A DNA stretch of 64,000 nt from Cryptomeria japonica (taxonomy: Eukaryota > Streptophyta > Pinopsida > Cupressales > Cupressaceae): NCBI RefSeq assembly GCF_030272615.1, contig NC_081409.1, positions 648,922,468 through 648,986,467 of the forward strand, written 5' to 3'. Below, piece by piece: positions 1-12,300 of the stretch. The position numbers and the translations under genes were made by a program. Each line of letters starts with the position of its first letter. The first letter of the stretch is position 1. The notes beneath the pieces were generated by a model. The model had not been told where the DNA came from. It did no database searches and saw only the letters and a list, made by a program, of their open reading frames with translations.

Positions 1-105
1 GAGCTGTTTCCAATTGCTTTCTCAAGTTTTCCATTTGTACCAGTGTCAGAATCTCCCTCAAGCTATTAGGCTTTTGAAAAAAGAGGACCAGGCTGTGATA
101 CCAAT
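1..105 (-). other. Internal leader and primer-binding site of a truncated minus-strand copia-like element
   Basis: Read on the minus strand, the bases next to the LTR (about 88-103) spell TGGTATCACAGCC, a variant of the TGGTATCAGAGC primer-binding site of many plant Ty1/copia elements (initiator tRNA-Met). The rest is the start of the element's internal region, which leaves the window at base 1. No coding part is visible here. Confidence 0.7.
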
Positions 106-881
106 TGTTAGGATTCCCAAAGATATTGAGAGGGGGGGGGGGGGGGGGTTGGGGTGAATCAGTATCTAACTGGTAAGTGGATTTTCTGAACTTATTAAGT
201 AAATTACATTCCAAAATAGTGTACCAAGAACTAATGCAATAAATAAGAACAATAAGCACAACATAGAAAGCACACCATAACACAATATTTTTAACGAGGA
301 AACCCAGTTTGGGAAAAGCCTCAGTGGGATTTGTGACCCACAATATTCACTCATTGGCCAATAAATGAATATTACTTACAATAGGGGCCTGCACATGCAG
401 GAAGGCCAACTACCTAAAACTCACTACTTAATTACAAAAGGGAAGTCTCACTGACTTACATAATGGATTATGCAAATCCAATACAATGTACTGCTTAGGT
501 TCAACCTTTGCTCTGCCAGGTTTAGTACCGGTTTAAGCTCACAAAATAACCATAAACCTTACTCCAAAATATGCCTTAATATTCACATGTTTGCATCTGC
601 CTTTTCTTACTTACACAAATGATATATAAGATCTCATACTTATATATGAGTCCTATTACAATTCGCCTTGTCGGCTTACAAAAAGATATTACAATTAAAT
701 ACAAAATGCAATAAACAAAATCCTGTTGGCTGGGGTGCCGGTAATCATATTTGCCATTGTCGGTAAACTATTTGTCGGTGTAGAGTCTGCTGGTGGTAGT
801 GCCATAGGATTGCAAGGTTGCCATCAATGAAAATACCTTCAATCACCTACAATTTCTCATTGGAGTGTGCATTTTCCAACA
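106..881 (-). repeat. 5' LTR of the truncated minus-strand copia-like element
   Basis: The segment is bounded by TGTTAGG on the left and CCAACA on the right, the TG...CA ends expected of an LTR, and its left edge abuts a primer-binding site. It is therefore the 5' LTR in minus orientation, about 776 bp. It contains a run of about 19 G at 131-149. The right end lies 4 bp from the start of element A's LTR, so this element jumped into A's left border and A's own left target duplication is outside the window. Small ORFs inside it look accidental. Confidence 0.7.
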
Positions 882-884
882 ATT

Positions 885-1700
885 TGTAGGAGGTAAATTT
901 GAAGCAAGAATTAGATAAGAAAGCATAGGCAAAGATATAAATCATCAATTATTCAAGCATTCAAATCTTCTTCATTCATCCATTAGAGAAATATTTCAAC
1001 ATTCATATGCAAGCATGTATGTGTGTTAGGGTTTTGTCATGTTACATGTCATTCCATGCAACACTTGTGATTACATTCAAGAAGCAAAGCAATCATTATC
1101 AAGAAGTTGCAGATCTAAAAGGTATACATTTCTATTGTTTACATTCAAGAATTTGCAATTACTTTCTTTCAAGGTTGATTCCTCAACTACAATTTGACAG
1201 ATGAAAACCCCTATCTACAACCCCTTTTCCTCTTTTTTTTTGTGTGTAGGTTGCAGGTGTACAACTATAATTGTAGGTTTGGGCTTCATTTGTAGAGACG
1301 AAATAACCCTTTTCATTTTGTGGATTTTGTGGACCATGTACACTCCCCCCATGGTCCCGACGATTTTTCTCCAAATTTGTAGGGAAGATCCATATCAGTC
1401 TAGTTAGCTCAGATCTAAATTTACAGTAGGATCTCGAACCGGTAGTTCCTCATTTCATTCATTTTCTCTCTCCTTTCCACATAGTCAACAAGTCAACTTT
1501 CTCATTTACAAAAGAGGGTAAATCACACTTCAACCCTTGCAATCCACTTGGAATTCACATCCTTGTTTCCCTTGGATTTAGATCTAGTGGATTCAAGCCC
1601 CTCTTTTGAATGTAAAGTTCCTCCAAGTGAAAATCATCCTAGTGACTTCCTTTCTCTCTCCTAGGTGGGGAGTCACTAGGGTCCAATTTTCCACTTTGCA
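885..1700 (+). repeat. 5' LTR of element A
   Basis: It starts TGTAGGAGG and ends CCACTTTGCA directly before the PBS-like string. It matches 42571-43097 plus 51182-51477 along its whole length, including the shared stretch around TAGTCAACAAGTCAACTTTC near 1480-1500. Length is about 816 bp. Small ORFs at 1007-1407 lie inside it and are not genes. Confidence 0.85.
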
Positions 1701-1720
1701 TTTTGGTGAACCTGACGTCC
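1701..1720 (+). other. Primer-binding-site-like sequence of element A
   Basis: TTTTGGTGAACCTGACGTCC follows the LTR end without a gap, where minus-strand DNA synthesis is primed in LTR retroelements. It resembles the TTTGGTGAACCCGACG type seen in some plant Ty3/gypsy elements and differs from the TGGTATCAGAGC type of B and C. The tRNA is not assigned. Confidence 0.55.
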
Positions 1721-2386
1721 TACATCTTAATTCTGATATCTTATTTATTAGATTGAATATTGCAATTTGAATTTCAAATTTTCATTTCCAAGTTTGATCT
1801 TTTTGCAAATTTTAAATGTTAATGGCATTAAAAACCCTAATTTTTCATTTAGAGGAAATTAAGTTTGTGAAGTGCAACATTTTAATTGCATGTTTCAGAT
1901 CTGATTTCTTTTTCAAAATTGCAATTCAAATCTGTCTCTTTTTTTTGAAAATCCAGTGGTTAAATCATAAAACCCTAATTTTTAAGATCTTTATATTTTC
2001 AACCTTTGATTGCAAATTTGACCGATCTAGACATCTCCAAATCAGCTATTTTTTTGGATTCCAGAATAAAATCATAATACCTATCATCCCTGAAAATTGC
2101 AAAAAAAATTGGTCAAACTGTGTGCACTTTCGCCACGGTCCTCGACTTTTTTCCTGAAATTTCAGGAGACGGAATTGACTGTGTTTTTCTGCATAAATCT
2201 AGAAAATTGGCATACTTTATCAATTTTAACACCCTCTAAGGTCGAACATAAATTCAAATTTCACAAATTCAAATTTCAAATTTGCAATTCAAATTCCATT
2301 TTTCCTCCTTTATTAAATTTTCTATGCATGTACAGGGTGAACATTATTATGCTTAAATGACATATGAGTTTCTTGTTTGATCATAA
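1721..2386 (+). other. Untranslated leader of element A
   Basis: AT-rich sequence between PBS and ORF1, with repeated TTTCAAATT/AAATTCAAAT words. Short open frames (1816-2360) show no domain and overlap in different frames. I see nothing else in it. Confidence 0.5.
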
Positions 2387-3227
2387 GTGCATATGGAGTT
2401 CTTATCTTATTTTTCTAATTCAATTTCAAGTTACATTAAAGATGTTCATCATGTTCCCTTTCATGCATATGATGATAATTTAGTTTTCCCTTTCATTCAT
2501 AGCTATGATTTACCCTCTCCCAAAATTGATCTCATTATTGAGGGCACATTGATGCAAAAAGGGAATATGGACACTTATTTCAAAGATCTCCCTCCTAAAG
2601 ATGAATCTTTGGTGAATTGTGTTGCTTCTTCTCCTAAAAAATATCTCCCTCATAAGGATTATTTGGTGCAAGGGGATGATATTATGGCTACTTATCCTAG
2701 TGATACCATACCTTCTTTTCATGATCTTCCCTCTAAAGATGAAGCATTAATTACATATGATAGTCCTTTTTCTAATGAGTGTCTTGAACATAAAGATACC
2801 TTAGAACAAGAGGATGATCATAATGCTCTCTCCCAAAAATAAAGAGCCTAACAAAAATCAAATCAATTCCATTCATGTTCCTAGGAAACCAAAAATTCTT
2901 TTTGATTGTCAAATTGTGCCTTACACATATACTAATGAGGTAGTTTATGAGAACATAAGTGAAGCATCATATGCTTTCTTAGTTCCTACAATCCTCTCTT
3001 CAATTCACTCAAATACCCCATCTCCTACCAAAGAAGCTCCTAAAGAAGAACTCTTAGAGGATGATTCGGGGTCCTTAGATTTCACTCCTACCTTTTCTAG
3101 AAAGTCTAAGATACCTAAATTTCATATTCAAAATTTTTCTCTTAACACAAATCTTGAAATTGATTCAAGCATGTTAAAAATAACATCTGACAATGAATGG
3201 CATATTCATCATGATCATTTAAAATAA
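2387..3227 (+). pseudogene. Element A ORF1: unrecognised ~280-residue acidic protein, frameshifted
   Basis: One reading frame opens with MHMEFLSYF at 2387 and ends at 2842; a second frame overlaps it from 2814 and runs to 3227. Both have the same Ser/Pro/Asp-rich composition, so they look like one protein of about 280 residues broken by a one-base indel between about 2814 and 2842. The N-terminal half has imperfect internal repeats built on LPxKDE (for example DLPPKDESL and DLPSKDEAL). There is no transmembrane segment, zinc knuckle or catalytic motif. I do not recognise the family. Its place right after the leader is where gag sits, or the extra ORF1 of Ogre-like elements, but no similarity to either is visible. 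Confidence 0.55.
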
Positions 3228-4292
3228 CATTCAAGTTCCTATTATGTTTCTCCTCACTATGTGACATCGTTAGCTTACCTATTGGGGGCTCCTTGTCATT
3301 CATGGTGGTACAAATTCAGGTGCAATTATAATAAGTGAGCAACATAGTAGTCTATTTATTCTTGCCTGTATGCTTGGGGGGCAAGAATATTCCTTTTCCT
3401 CTTTCTAAGGTTTCACTATTTTATTCATGGGGTACATTATTCATAAGCTTGATGTCCTTTCTTGCATGGACTATTCCTTCATGCGGCGCATGTCTATTTT
3501 GTGAGTGGGATCTTCTCCTTTCTTGAAATGGTACATCTATTATGAACAATCTCTCCTTTAAGGACTTTTGTGAACCTTCTTCTTCTCCTTTCTCTCTCTT
3601 TGTAAATTACCTCTTCTATTTTGTTATTCATAACTTGATGTCCTTTCTTGAATGGAGTTATCCTTCATATGAGTGCATGTATGTTCCTTGGTTAGGATGT
3701 ATTCGTTGCTTGAAACAGTACATCTCTTATGAGTAATATCTCTTTAGAAGTTGTGTAATTCTTCTCATTGTCCTACACTTGGGGGGAAATGATCTCTCTC
3801 CTTCTCTCTTTCTCTAAGGACCCACTTTTCCCTATTGTGTGGATGGTGTGAGCTTTATTACTTGATGTCATTCCTTGTGTGAAATTGATGGTTGTTTTCT
3901 CAAGGGTTATCTCTTATACAAGAGATGTTAGTCCTTGACTACAACCTCTTTTCACACTTTCTAATGTACATCTATGATAAATTCACCCATCCCTTTGGGG
4001 GCTAAAAGTGAGACATCCTTCATCAAGAATCCCTTTCACCTAGAAATAGGAGTAAGAATTATATTCTTGTTCTCTTCTGCACTTCATTCTAGAAGATGTT
4101 ATATTTGTCTAAGACAACTCCTCTTGGGGGTAGATGTCTTTTGAACAAAGATCTCTTCTCCTCCAAAGATCACCTTTACACTTACAACAAGATATCTCTT
4201 TTCAACTATCTTATCCTTGCTTGAAGAGTATTCCCTCTCTTGCTTGGATTTATGACATTGTTGCATAACATATATCTTCTTTGTGATGAAGG
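3228..4292 (+). repeat. Non-coding part of element A with a decayed ~200 bp tandem repeat
   Basis: Stretches beginning near 3440, 3625 and 3855 share the words CTTGATGTCCTTTCTTG, ATGGA..ATTCCTTCAT and TACATCTMTTATGA, spaced about 190-230 bp. Short G-rich words (TTGGGGGCT, CTTGGGGGG) recur. No sustained coding frame. Element B interrupts this region after base 4292. Confidence 0.5.
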
Positions 4293-5775
4293 TGTTGGCA
4301 TATATGCAGAGTTTGATGACATGATATTGTATGTTGTCATTGATGTCAATATGCTAAAGTATGAACCGGTATATTGAAGTAAGCAAACTGGTAGGTGAAT
4401 CGGTATGATGGTATGAACCGATATATGCGAAAAGGTGAATCAGTATTTTGGTATGTTGAACTAGTATATGCAAAGTTTGTATTGGGGTTTCATTTGATAT
4501 GACTATTGGTTGGTAGTCTCAGCTTCAGGGTTTCTGGTTGATGCATTTAAAGCTTGTGTGATTCGGCCGACAACATCCTATGATGGGTTAGAATTGAAAT
4601 GAAGAGAAGATCATGTTGCCACATCAGCCTTGTGCGTGTGAAGAATTTACTTGAGGATCTTGCATGAAGAAGATTGATTCTATCTACCTTGAGAATGTGT
4701 GAAGTCTCAGTAAATGGTGGAGAGCATGTGATGGGTTATCAGCTTCCAGAAGTGGCAAAGAATGAACGATGCAGAATGTCTTGAGATTTATTCAAGATCA
4801 TTTTACCCTATGTAATGTGATTTAATGGTTAGGATTGGAATGACTGTATTGTTAACCTAGATGCTTAGGGTTTTAGGTTTTGGGTACCGACCTAATTGTT
4901 GTCTATAAGATCGATGATGATTTGCATTCTAAAGTTGTTGGCAAATGTTATGTGTGTATCCAAGTGAAGAGATACTTGATTCTTGCCAGACTAGTGTAGT
5001 GAGTAGAGATCTGCAGAGTGTGATTGCAGATGAAAAGGAATTAAAGTGGATCTACCTTGGCATTGAGTGCTATTATCAGATTAGTGTATTACCTATTGAC
5101 TTCTAACCATTTCAGTAGTTGGGAAATCCCTTTACCAGGTAGCTTTAACAGGATTTTTATAAATCCTTTAATAGGGTGACTCAAAATCATTGAGTTCTTT
5201 AAATTCTCTGACAAGGTAACCTTTAATAGGGTTTTAACCTCTAACCGAGTATTTAGCCATCCTTTAACCAGGAGATCCCTAGTAGGATCAGTTCCTAGCA
5301 GAACCTTGTGTAAAGTCTTTAACCGAACTAGGCTCCTAACAAAGTGGACTTTAGAAGAGTTCAAGACAACTTGTGGGTATTCATCCCCACTATGGTTTTA
5401 TCCAGTTGGGTTTCCACATGAAAAATAAGTGTGTCATGTGTGATGCTTTTTCATGTGATGATTAGTGTTTTATGTTAAGCGGTAAAGCATGTTGATCTAG
5501 TGGTTATTATATTTCTGATGATGTATTACCTGTTTAAGCATATGGGTGAAGTGTAAATGAGATATTAGGTTTTGTGATGATCTAGATGTTACCGGTTTAT
5601 GTCTTTCACAGTCTCACTATGTTTTAATGGTAGTACCCTAATTTAGATCGGTGATACTGTTTACCAGTTAGTGTAGTCTTTGCAGTTTAAGTTGTTAAAG
5701 AAGTTTTTGTCTATACCGATTCACCCCCCTATTCTTAGTATTTGTTGATTATTTACTATTCATCATTATTCATCA
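4293..5775 (+). repeat. 5' LTR of element B
   Basis: Begins TGTTGGCATATATG and ends TTATTCATCA, 1483 bp, matched by 33571-35070. Near its end it has the TTCACCCCCC string common before the 3' end of plant copia LTRs. Its first third is dense in AACCGGTAT-like words (ACCGGTATRTG), which also recur in the other copies of this family. Confidence 0.92.
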
Positions 5776-5777
5776 AT

Positions 5778-5790
5778 TGGTATCAGAGCG
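5778..5790 (+). other. Primer-binding site of element B
   Basis: TGGTATCAGAGCG, two bases after the LTR end, the canonical plant copia site complementary to initiator tRNA-Met. Confidence 0.88.
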
Positions 5791-5846
5791 TCCTCCAGGT
5801 CCTCTGTGTTATAAGCTTAACCACTTGAGGAAAAGATCCTATTCTA

Positions 5847-6194
5847 ATGATGAAGAGGGAAGGTCCTAAACTCAACAGAGACAACTTTAAGATATGGAAG
5901 GACAGAATGAAGATATACATTAAAAGCATGGGTGATCAACACTAGAACTATGTTGAGAATACTTATGTTGTCCCTACCAGTACTCTCACCAATGATCAAA
6001 GAAGAGAAATTCAAGAGAATGGGAAAGTCATGGAAGCTCTTATCAGCAGTTGATCTGATGTTGAGTTTATAGATGTTCATGAGAAAGACAATCCCAAAGA
6101 TGTATGAGATACTCTGAAGTCTATCTATGGCGGTGATGAGCATGTGAAGCAAGCTAAGGGAGAAAGCCTTAGAAGAAAGTTTGAAGACATCTGG
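5847..6194 (+). pseudogene. gag: Element B gag, N-terminal fragment
   Basis: The frame from ATG 5847 gives MMKREGPKLNRDNFKIWKDR followed by a Trp/Met-rich helix region, then GGDEHVKQAKGESLRRKFED, the pattern of plant copia Gag (DUF4219 followed by UBN2), the capsid-like protein that packages element RNA. Stops interrupt it at 5943-5945, 6051-6053 and 6105-6107. The frame is cut after residue ~116 by insertion of element C, immediately after TCTGG (6190-6194). The remaining capsid part and the zinc knuckle are not found; the gag tail reappears at 30095. Confidence 0.8.
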
Positions 6195-7391
6195 TGTTAC
6201 TACTTATCAAATTTCCATTAGTTTTATATACAAAGTCATTCTATATACTCTAGTCGGTTACCACTACCGAAATATTTAGTCGATATGAACAGCCTAGTCG
6301 GTTACAGAAGGAAAATAGTCACAAAGCCCAATATACACCGAGGTGTCTATCGAGTGTTATTTCATATCTACCAAGTAGTAAAGATAATACACCGAGTTGA
6401 TATACATCGAGTGAAACGTGTTACCAGATTCATTGAACCTGGACACACATATGAAAACATGTTACAAGATCGAGGCACATAGAACCGTTATCACATTGGA
6501 AATTGCACATATAGATTTTGTATGATTTTGAGGTCATCTAACCAATGAAATATTTTGCATGGTTATTTATTCGAGAAATCATGTTTGTAAGATCGAAGCA
6601 ATGAATCAGATCACCGACATAAGAAGTCTATTTATACAGCATGAATTTAGGGTTAGAAACATATGTGAATGTGAGAAATGTGTGTGCATATGTGTATGAA
6701 GCAAGACTTATGTGATACATGAGAAATCACAGAGTATTATGACTGTTACAGAGACACAAAGGTCACCGAGAATGTTATCAATGAACAGTCGAGGAATAGA
6801 GTAAACATAAGGGTTTACCAAGTTACTTTATGAGTTAGTGAGGTATGCTATAGGCAAGGTAATCTTATTTTGAGCACATAGAATCTGCTACAGCATTTCA
6901 GATGTAAAGTTGCAGATATTTGTAAAGTCTTATTGTAATATTTTGAAGTTGTAAAAGAAACCTTTAACAAGGTAAAAGACTCTAATCAAGTCTATAAATT
7001 GTAAATCCTCTAACCAGGTGCAGCATATATATAGTGTTGTAAAATCCTTTAGCAAGGTAGATCTAACAGATCTTGTTACTCCTAACAGGGTAAGCTATCA
7101 GAAATAGCTAAATATGTAGGTCTAACCGAGCACTCTTTATTATTGCAGTAGTGAAGTTGTGGCTACCATCCCCACCACAGTTTTTCTCTCTAACCAAGAG
7201 TTTCTGCATAACCAAAATATGTGTTATGGAGTGAATCATGTATGATTGTTACTTATTTGTTTTAGCTTTATGTTATGTTACAGTAGTTTCTGGTTTATGC
7301 ATAACAGTAAAGATATTGTTGGGAAAAGGATTTGAAGTATTGATTCACCCCTCCCCTCTCAGTACATTAGCTTTCCATATTGGGCCTAACA
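6195..7391 (+). repeat. 5' LTR of element C
   Basis: Starts TGTTACTACTTATC and ends GGGCCTAACA, 1197 bp. The first half matches 12949-13553. It includes repeated YTAACMAGGTA words at about 6960-7110, comparable to the CTAACCAGG/TTAACAGGG words in the LTRs of B, suggesting related LTR 3' parts. Confidence 0.88.
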
Positions 7392-7393
7392 AT

Positions 7394-7405
7394 TAGTATC
7401 AGAGC
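7394..7405 (+). other. Primer-binding site of element C, one base changed
   Basis: TAGTATCAGAGC follows the LTR by two bases. It differs from TGGTATCAGAGC by one G-to-A change, so priming by initiator tRNA-Met would be the ancestral mode. Confidence 0.75.
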
Positions 7406-7453
7406 TTGAATCTTGGAAAAGGGTTTAACTACCTAAAGAGAAAGATCTTATCA

Positions 7454-8806
7454 ATGGAAGGCTATAAACAATCTCAGAAGATTGTGTATCCACAAGAAGA
7501 GCTGGATAATGCAAATCAAGTGATTGCAGACATGCAAAGGCAAATGCAAAAATCTCTTAAAGTAAGGAGAAGATTATCGGATGACTTGCAGGATTCTCAA
7601 GAGTTAGTGGAACAAATCGAGACATCATCTGAGAATAGTATATCTGAAGAAACTGAAGAAATGATTGGAATGTTGAAAGAAAAGAACAAAGCATTGGTTG
7701 ATCAACTAAAAGTAATGAAAAGAGAACATGAACATTTCAGTACACAGATGACTAGAAATCTAGATGCATTAAGGATAGCCGAGGATAAAGCAAGAGATCT
7801 ACAAAGAGAGAAACAACAACTTGAAGTCTTAGTATCTGATAAGAATGATGAAATCATAAGGCTAATTGGTATTCAACAAAATCTGACAGATCAACTAGGT
7901 TATACACATCATGAAGCAAATTTGAAAGATGATGAGAATCAAGCATTGAAACTTGAAGTATCAAGGTTGAGCAATGAACTTGAAACAGAGAAGAAATCCA
8001 AGGAAACACTGAAGAAGAGTTATGAAGCATCAAAGATGTTGGATAAGAAACTGAACACAAGACGACCCTACAAAGAAGGAGGACTCAGTTACAAAGGAAA
8101 AGACTCTACCGAGAAGGGAATCTGCACTACCGAGAGAGGAGAATCATCAAAAAAAGTTGGAAAAGGGAATAACATCAAAAGGAAGAAGCCTATTTGCTAC
8201 TGCTATGGAAATCAAGGTCATACTACCAACATGTGTCAAATCAGAAAAGGTAAGCAACCGAATACCACTAAAACCAATGGTTATTGTTACAGTTGCAATA
8301 AATATGGTCACACATCTATCCATTGTAGGACAAAGTTTGTTAACAATTATTAGAAGGCAAAATTCAAAGGGTTTTGTAAAAACTGCAATAGATATGGACA
8401 TAGTATCGAGAAGTGTTGGTTTAAGCAAAAGAACCACATGTGGTCTGCACACTGAGCAAATACTAGAGGTTACCAAACTCACATAGATCCTTACCGACAA
8501 TATTCTACAGTACCATGGGATTACAATACAAGGATATGTTGTGAATGTTGTGGAAGATATGGACATATAAGTGCCAACTGCTTTATAAGGTTTGGAATGA
8601 ATAACCGAAGATCATGGAGAAATCTTGGTATGGCATGTTTTCATTATCACAAAGTTGGACACTTGGTTGGAGATTGCAGAGATCAACCTAGAGAAGACAC
8701 TGAGGAAATAAAAGAGAAATTAAAGATGATTTGGAGAAAGAAGGAAATTGTGTCAAATAAAGAAAGCACTTTACCTACCGAGTTAGGTGCTCCCACTCCA
8801 AATTAA
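7454..8806 (+). pseudogene. Element C ORF1: coiled coil plus five CCHC zinc knuckles (gag-like)
   Basis: I start at ATG 7454 (MEGYKQSQK); the frame upstream has no ATG. Residues ~15-215 are Leu/Glu/Lys-rich with heptad-like spacing, a long coiled coil. A basic linker follows, then five CCHC knuckles at about residues 248, 278, 308, 362 and 392 (for example CYSCNKYGHTSIHC and CKNCNRYGHSIEKC). Knuckles 1 and 5 have lost one Cys to Tyr. Two stops break the frame (TAG 8351-8353 and a TGA near 8453), yet the knuckles continue in frame, so these are late lesions. Known copia Gag proteins have a UBN2 capsid domain and usually one knuckle; here the capsid domain is absent. Likely an RNA-binding Gag-derived protein, but that is inference. 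Confidence 0.8.
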
Positions 8807-9358
8807 TCGGTAAAGGTATGAAGGGACTGCATTCTCACAAGGTTAAATCTTAAACAGTTCCTATTTTAGTATGTACTGAATTCAAAATCTGCATAGTAAG
8901 ATGTAGTAGTAAGTTTGAAATTCTATCAAAGTCTTTTGGAGCACTTTACAGGAAAACTGTTAAGTCGGTGAATTCAGGAAGCCTGTCAAGTTGGTATATG
9001 AAGGAAATCTGGTTACTCAGTTAAAGCGCAAAAAAAGGGAAAGAAAGTTAAGTGAACTGAGTGCATTTAATGTCTTTGACCTAACATGCACAGAGCTTGA
9101 TAAGGTATTTTTGAGTACATAAAAAGTTTTTCATGATCATTTTCATTCACTAAGTTTTGAGAAGTAGAGCAGAGTGAATCAAGGTGATCAAACCATCTTC
9201 AAAGCAAAATCTAAGGTATTTACATCAAATCTCATCGCATTGCTAAGCTAGTTTACCGAACTCATTAAGTTGTTATTATTTGCTGAGTGTGAAGCGTCTG
9301 TCGTTTGTTAAGTTCTCAAACCCTAAGGTTACTATGTCAATTTTTATCTGAAAACAAA
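8807..9358 (+). other. Non-coding spacer between the ORFs of element C
   Basis: About 550 bp with no sustained frame. It could be an intron or an internal leader for ORF2, since ORF2 starts with a clear ATG after an AT-rich run, but no splice pair is convincing. Confidence 0.4.
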
Positions 9359-12300
9359 ATGGCATCTAAGATCCAAGACCCCATTGTTGTGACAAATGTA
9401 GAAAAGCCCTCACTATAATACTCTTTGACTCCCAAAATTGCATCTGAACCAGATGACAAAACTACTTTTTCACTCATCCTAGATTGAGTCTTGTTAGTCG
9501 AGGATGTGAGATTCTTCACAAAATGTCATGTTGAGATAAAAGATGCATATGATGAATTGTGCATAGATGGTAAAATGGATAGCAAGTATGAGCATATCAA
9601 AATCAAGGGATTGACTGAAGCCCTAACCTATCCCCGTGTGTTCAAACCCCAATGGGTTAAGTTTGTACTAAGCCGAGTGCATGATGATTTCATGTGGCTA
9701 CAAGAGAAACCATTTAAGATCACTAAAGAAATCATTCATCTGATCACCAGTTATCCTATCTATGATCATGCTCGAGCACAGAAAATGATATCACAGAAGG
9801 AATTGATCAGTTTGACTAGAGTTGAATCGGATTACAGAGGTCTGAAGTTGAACAATGTCACTAATCCTGAACTCAAATTTTGCATTAGAGTAATTGGTTA
9901 CTGTTTCTTCTAATCGGCAAGGGAAAATAGTGTACCCTGTTCAGCAGTGGACTTAGCATACAAAATTGTTAAGAAAGGCATGAAAATTGACTTGTGTGAA
10001 GTATTGCGGAAGAACTTGTTTGAAAATCTGAACACAATCAAGAAGTCGAAGAAGAACAACACGACAAATACTCTAAAATTTGGATCACTACTTGTATGTA
10101 TGTTTTTCTACTTTGAGAAGTTTTTTCCAACAGTCGGTAAAGTTGTTTGGGAACTACACCAGCCAATCACCCATCAGATCAATGACTTCATCAAGAAGTT
10201 AGGTGATAACTTCAATGATATAATTGATGATTACTTTAGCAAGTTCCAAGAGAAAATGCATAACAGGTACCGGATTCCACCATAGCTGGTAGAAAAATAC
10301 AAAGATGAAATATGTTTTGAGGTCGACACCGATTACTGTTATGTGAATGCTGTGGAACCGAGGACTCAATCTTTGTCACCTGTGGGTTACAAGATTGATT
10401 TTGATATCACACAATAGCAAATTGATGCCTATCTATCATTGCCAGGGCATACTACCGAGCTGAGGTATGGAACCTATGAAGAGGTGAAGGAAAAAGTAAA
10501 AATGAGCATTGTAGTACCTAAGGCTACAAGAAAAGCTACAAAGATGATTAAGGCATTAACTAAGAAATTTGGAGAAGAGTCTTCCTCCACACCTGTCAAA
10601 GGAGTTCTAGCCATTACCGAAGAGGAGATAGAAGCCCAAGAAGCAACCATAACACTTAGCACCGAATTGCCTAAGGGAAAAGTGTTGAAGAGAAAGAAAC
10701 AGGACACTAAAATGGCCCTACTGACCCCTCCAACAAAGAGACCTAACACAAGGGCATCTACTGCATCACCGAGTAAGAAAAAAAAGACTGTTGACATTCC
10801 TAAGGTAACTAGAACTTACAAGAAATCTACTCGAAGACTCATTTTGCCAAAAGAGTTGAGTGATACCGAATCTGAAGATGCAAATAAATTTCAGATTGTG
10901 AAAAGCAAGAAGGTAGATGTGCATAGTGTAGAAAATTTTTGTAATAATCTAAAGGAATATGGTGGATTTGGTGGATTCAGATTTGTCAAATATGAATCTA
11001 GATCTGCTGATGAAAAGAGTCAAATTGAAGAAGCTATCATTTGCACACTTCTCAAATTCTGAGTGGTCCTAGACTCGGAGAAATAAATCAGAGAAAGAAG
11101 TTTGGTGCATCTCTTTCCTGATATGTCAGTTGATGAAATAAAAGAACATCTGACAAATAGCCAAACTCAATTTATAGTAAAACAAAAGGCCTTGAAATTG
11201 ATGAATGGCCTGTATATAGAAGTGGAGAAGGAAACAAAAGAGCAATGGAAGACCATCTTTTGAAGAAAGAATGCTGGTGAACAATCTACAGTGGAAATAG
11301 TCGATGTCACCGACCAAGAGCCTGGTGTCACCGAGCAAGACCCTGCTGACACCATTCAAATAGATGAAGATATCATGGATGCAGAGGCACCTGAACAAGA
11401 AATGATAGAAGGCAATGCTTATGCAAAACTTGTCTCCAGTGAAACTATTTTGGAACAACAGCCTTACCCACCGATCAATCAACCTGCTACAACTGAAGCT
11501 CCTTAGGTTACAGGTGAAGTCACCAAAGGTCAAAAGTCTACAGAAAAAGGTACTTCACAAGAACAAACCTCTCAAGCACCTTCTAGCACAGAAAATGTTA
11601 CAGCTGAGACACCAAGCACCAAGACACTGAAGGACACTACCAAGGCTAAAGAAACCAACAAAAGTGTTGTCTCTACCGAGCAACCTATCGAGGGTTCTCA
11701 ATCCTCTCAAGCTATTGTAGTGGTTCACCCGGTGAAAGGTAAAGAAAAGAAGTTGAAAAAGCATAGTTTCAAAATTGATTTATCAAAATCAATAGTGTTG
11801 CCCAATGTAGGCATCTCCAAATTGAAAGGGAAAGCACTCACTGAATTCGGTGAATTGTGCAAAGCAAAGGCCGAATAGGAGAAGCAACTGGCCATACAAA
11901 AGAAGAATAAAGTACTTCAGAAGGTAAAGACCTTACTATCAGATATGCTACCTTCAACTACAATATCAACCAATGTAGCCATCCATATTCAATTGGATGA
12001 ACTCCTAAATCAGATTGAGACATTTGGAGTAGATGCATCTGAATACTTGAGCAAACTAAAAGACAACGAGCTAACTGCTAAAATGATAGAGGAAGTATAG
12101 AAATCCATTGCTATTGGCAAGGTAAAACTTGTCAAATTTATTGTTGAGTTGTCCCCTCAACTCAAGCACATTCTTTCATTATTTCAGAAACTTTGCACAT
12201 TTTCTTTATTTCTTAAGGACATTAAAAATAAAATAGAAGCAATTGAGAAAGAGATCACCGATCTCTCAAATAAGTTGACCCTCGAGCCCAATTCAGTTCA

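Noticed and set aside
131-149. Poly-G run of about 19 bases
   Set aside because: A slippage-prone homopolymer next to the TTCACCCC-type LTR end; likely variable or an assembly uncertainty, not a feature of its own.
166-354. 62-codon hydrophobic minus-strand frame
   Set aside because: Lies wholly inside an LTR with no start context.
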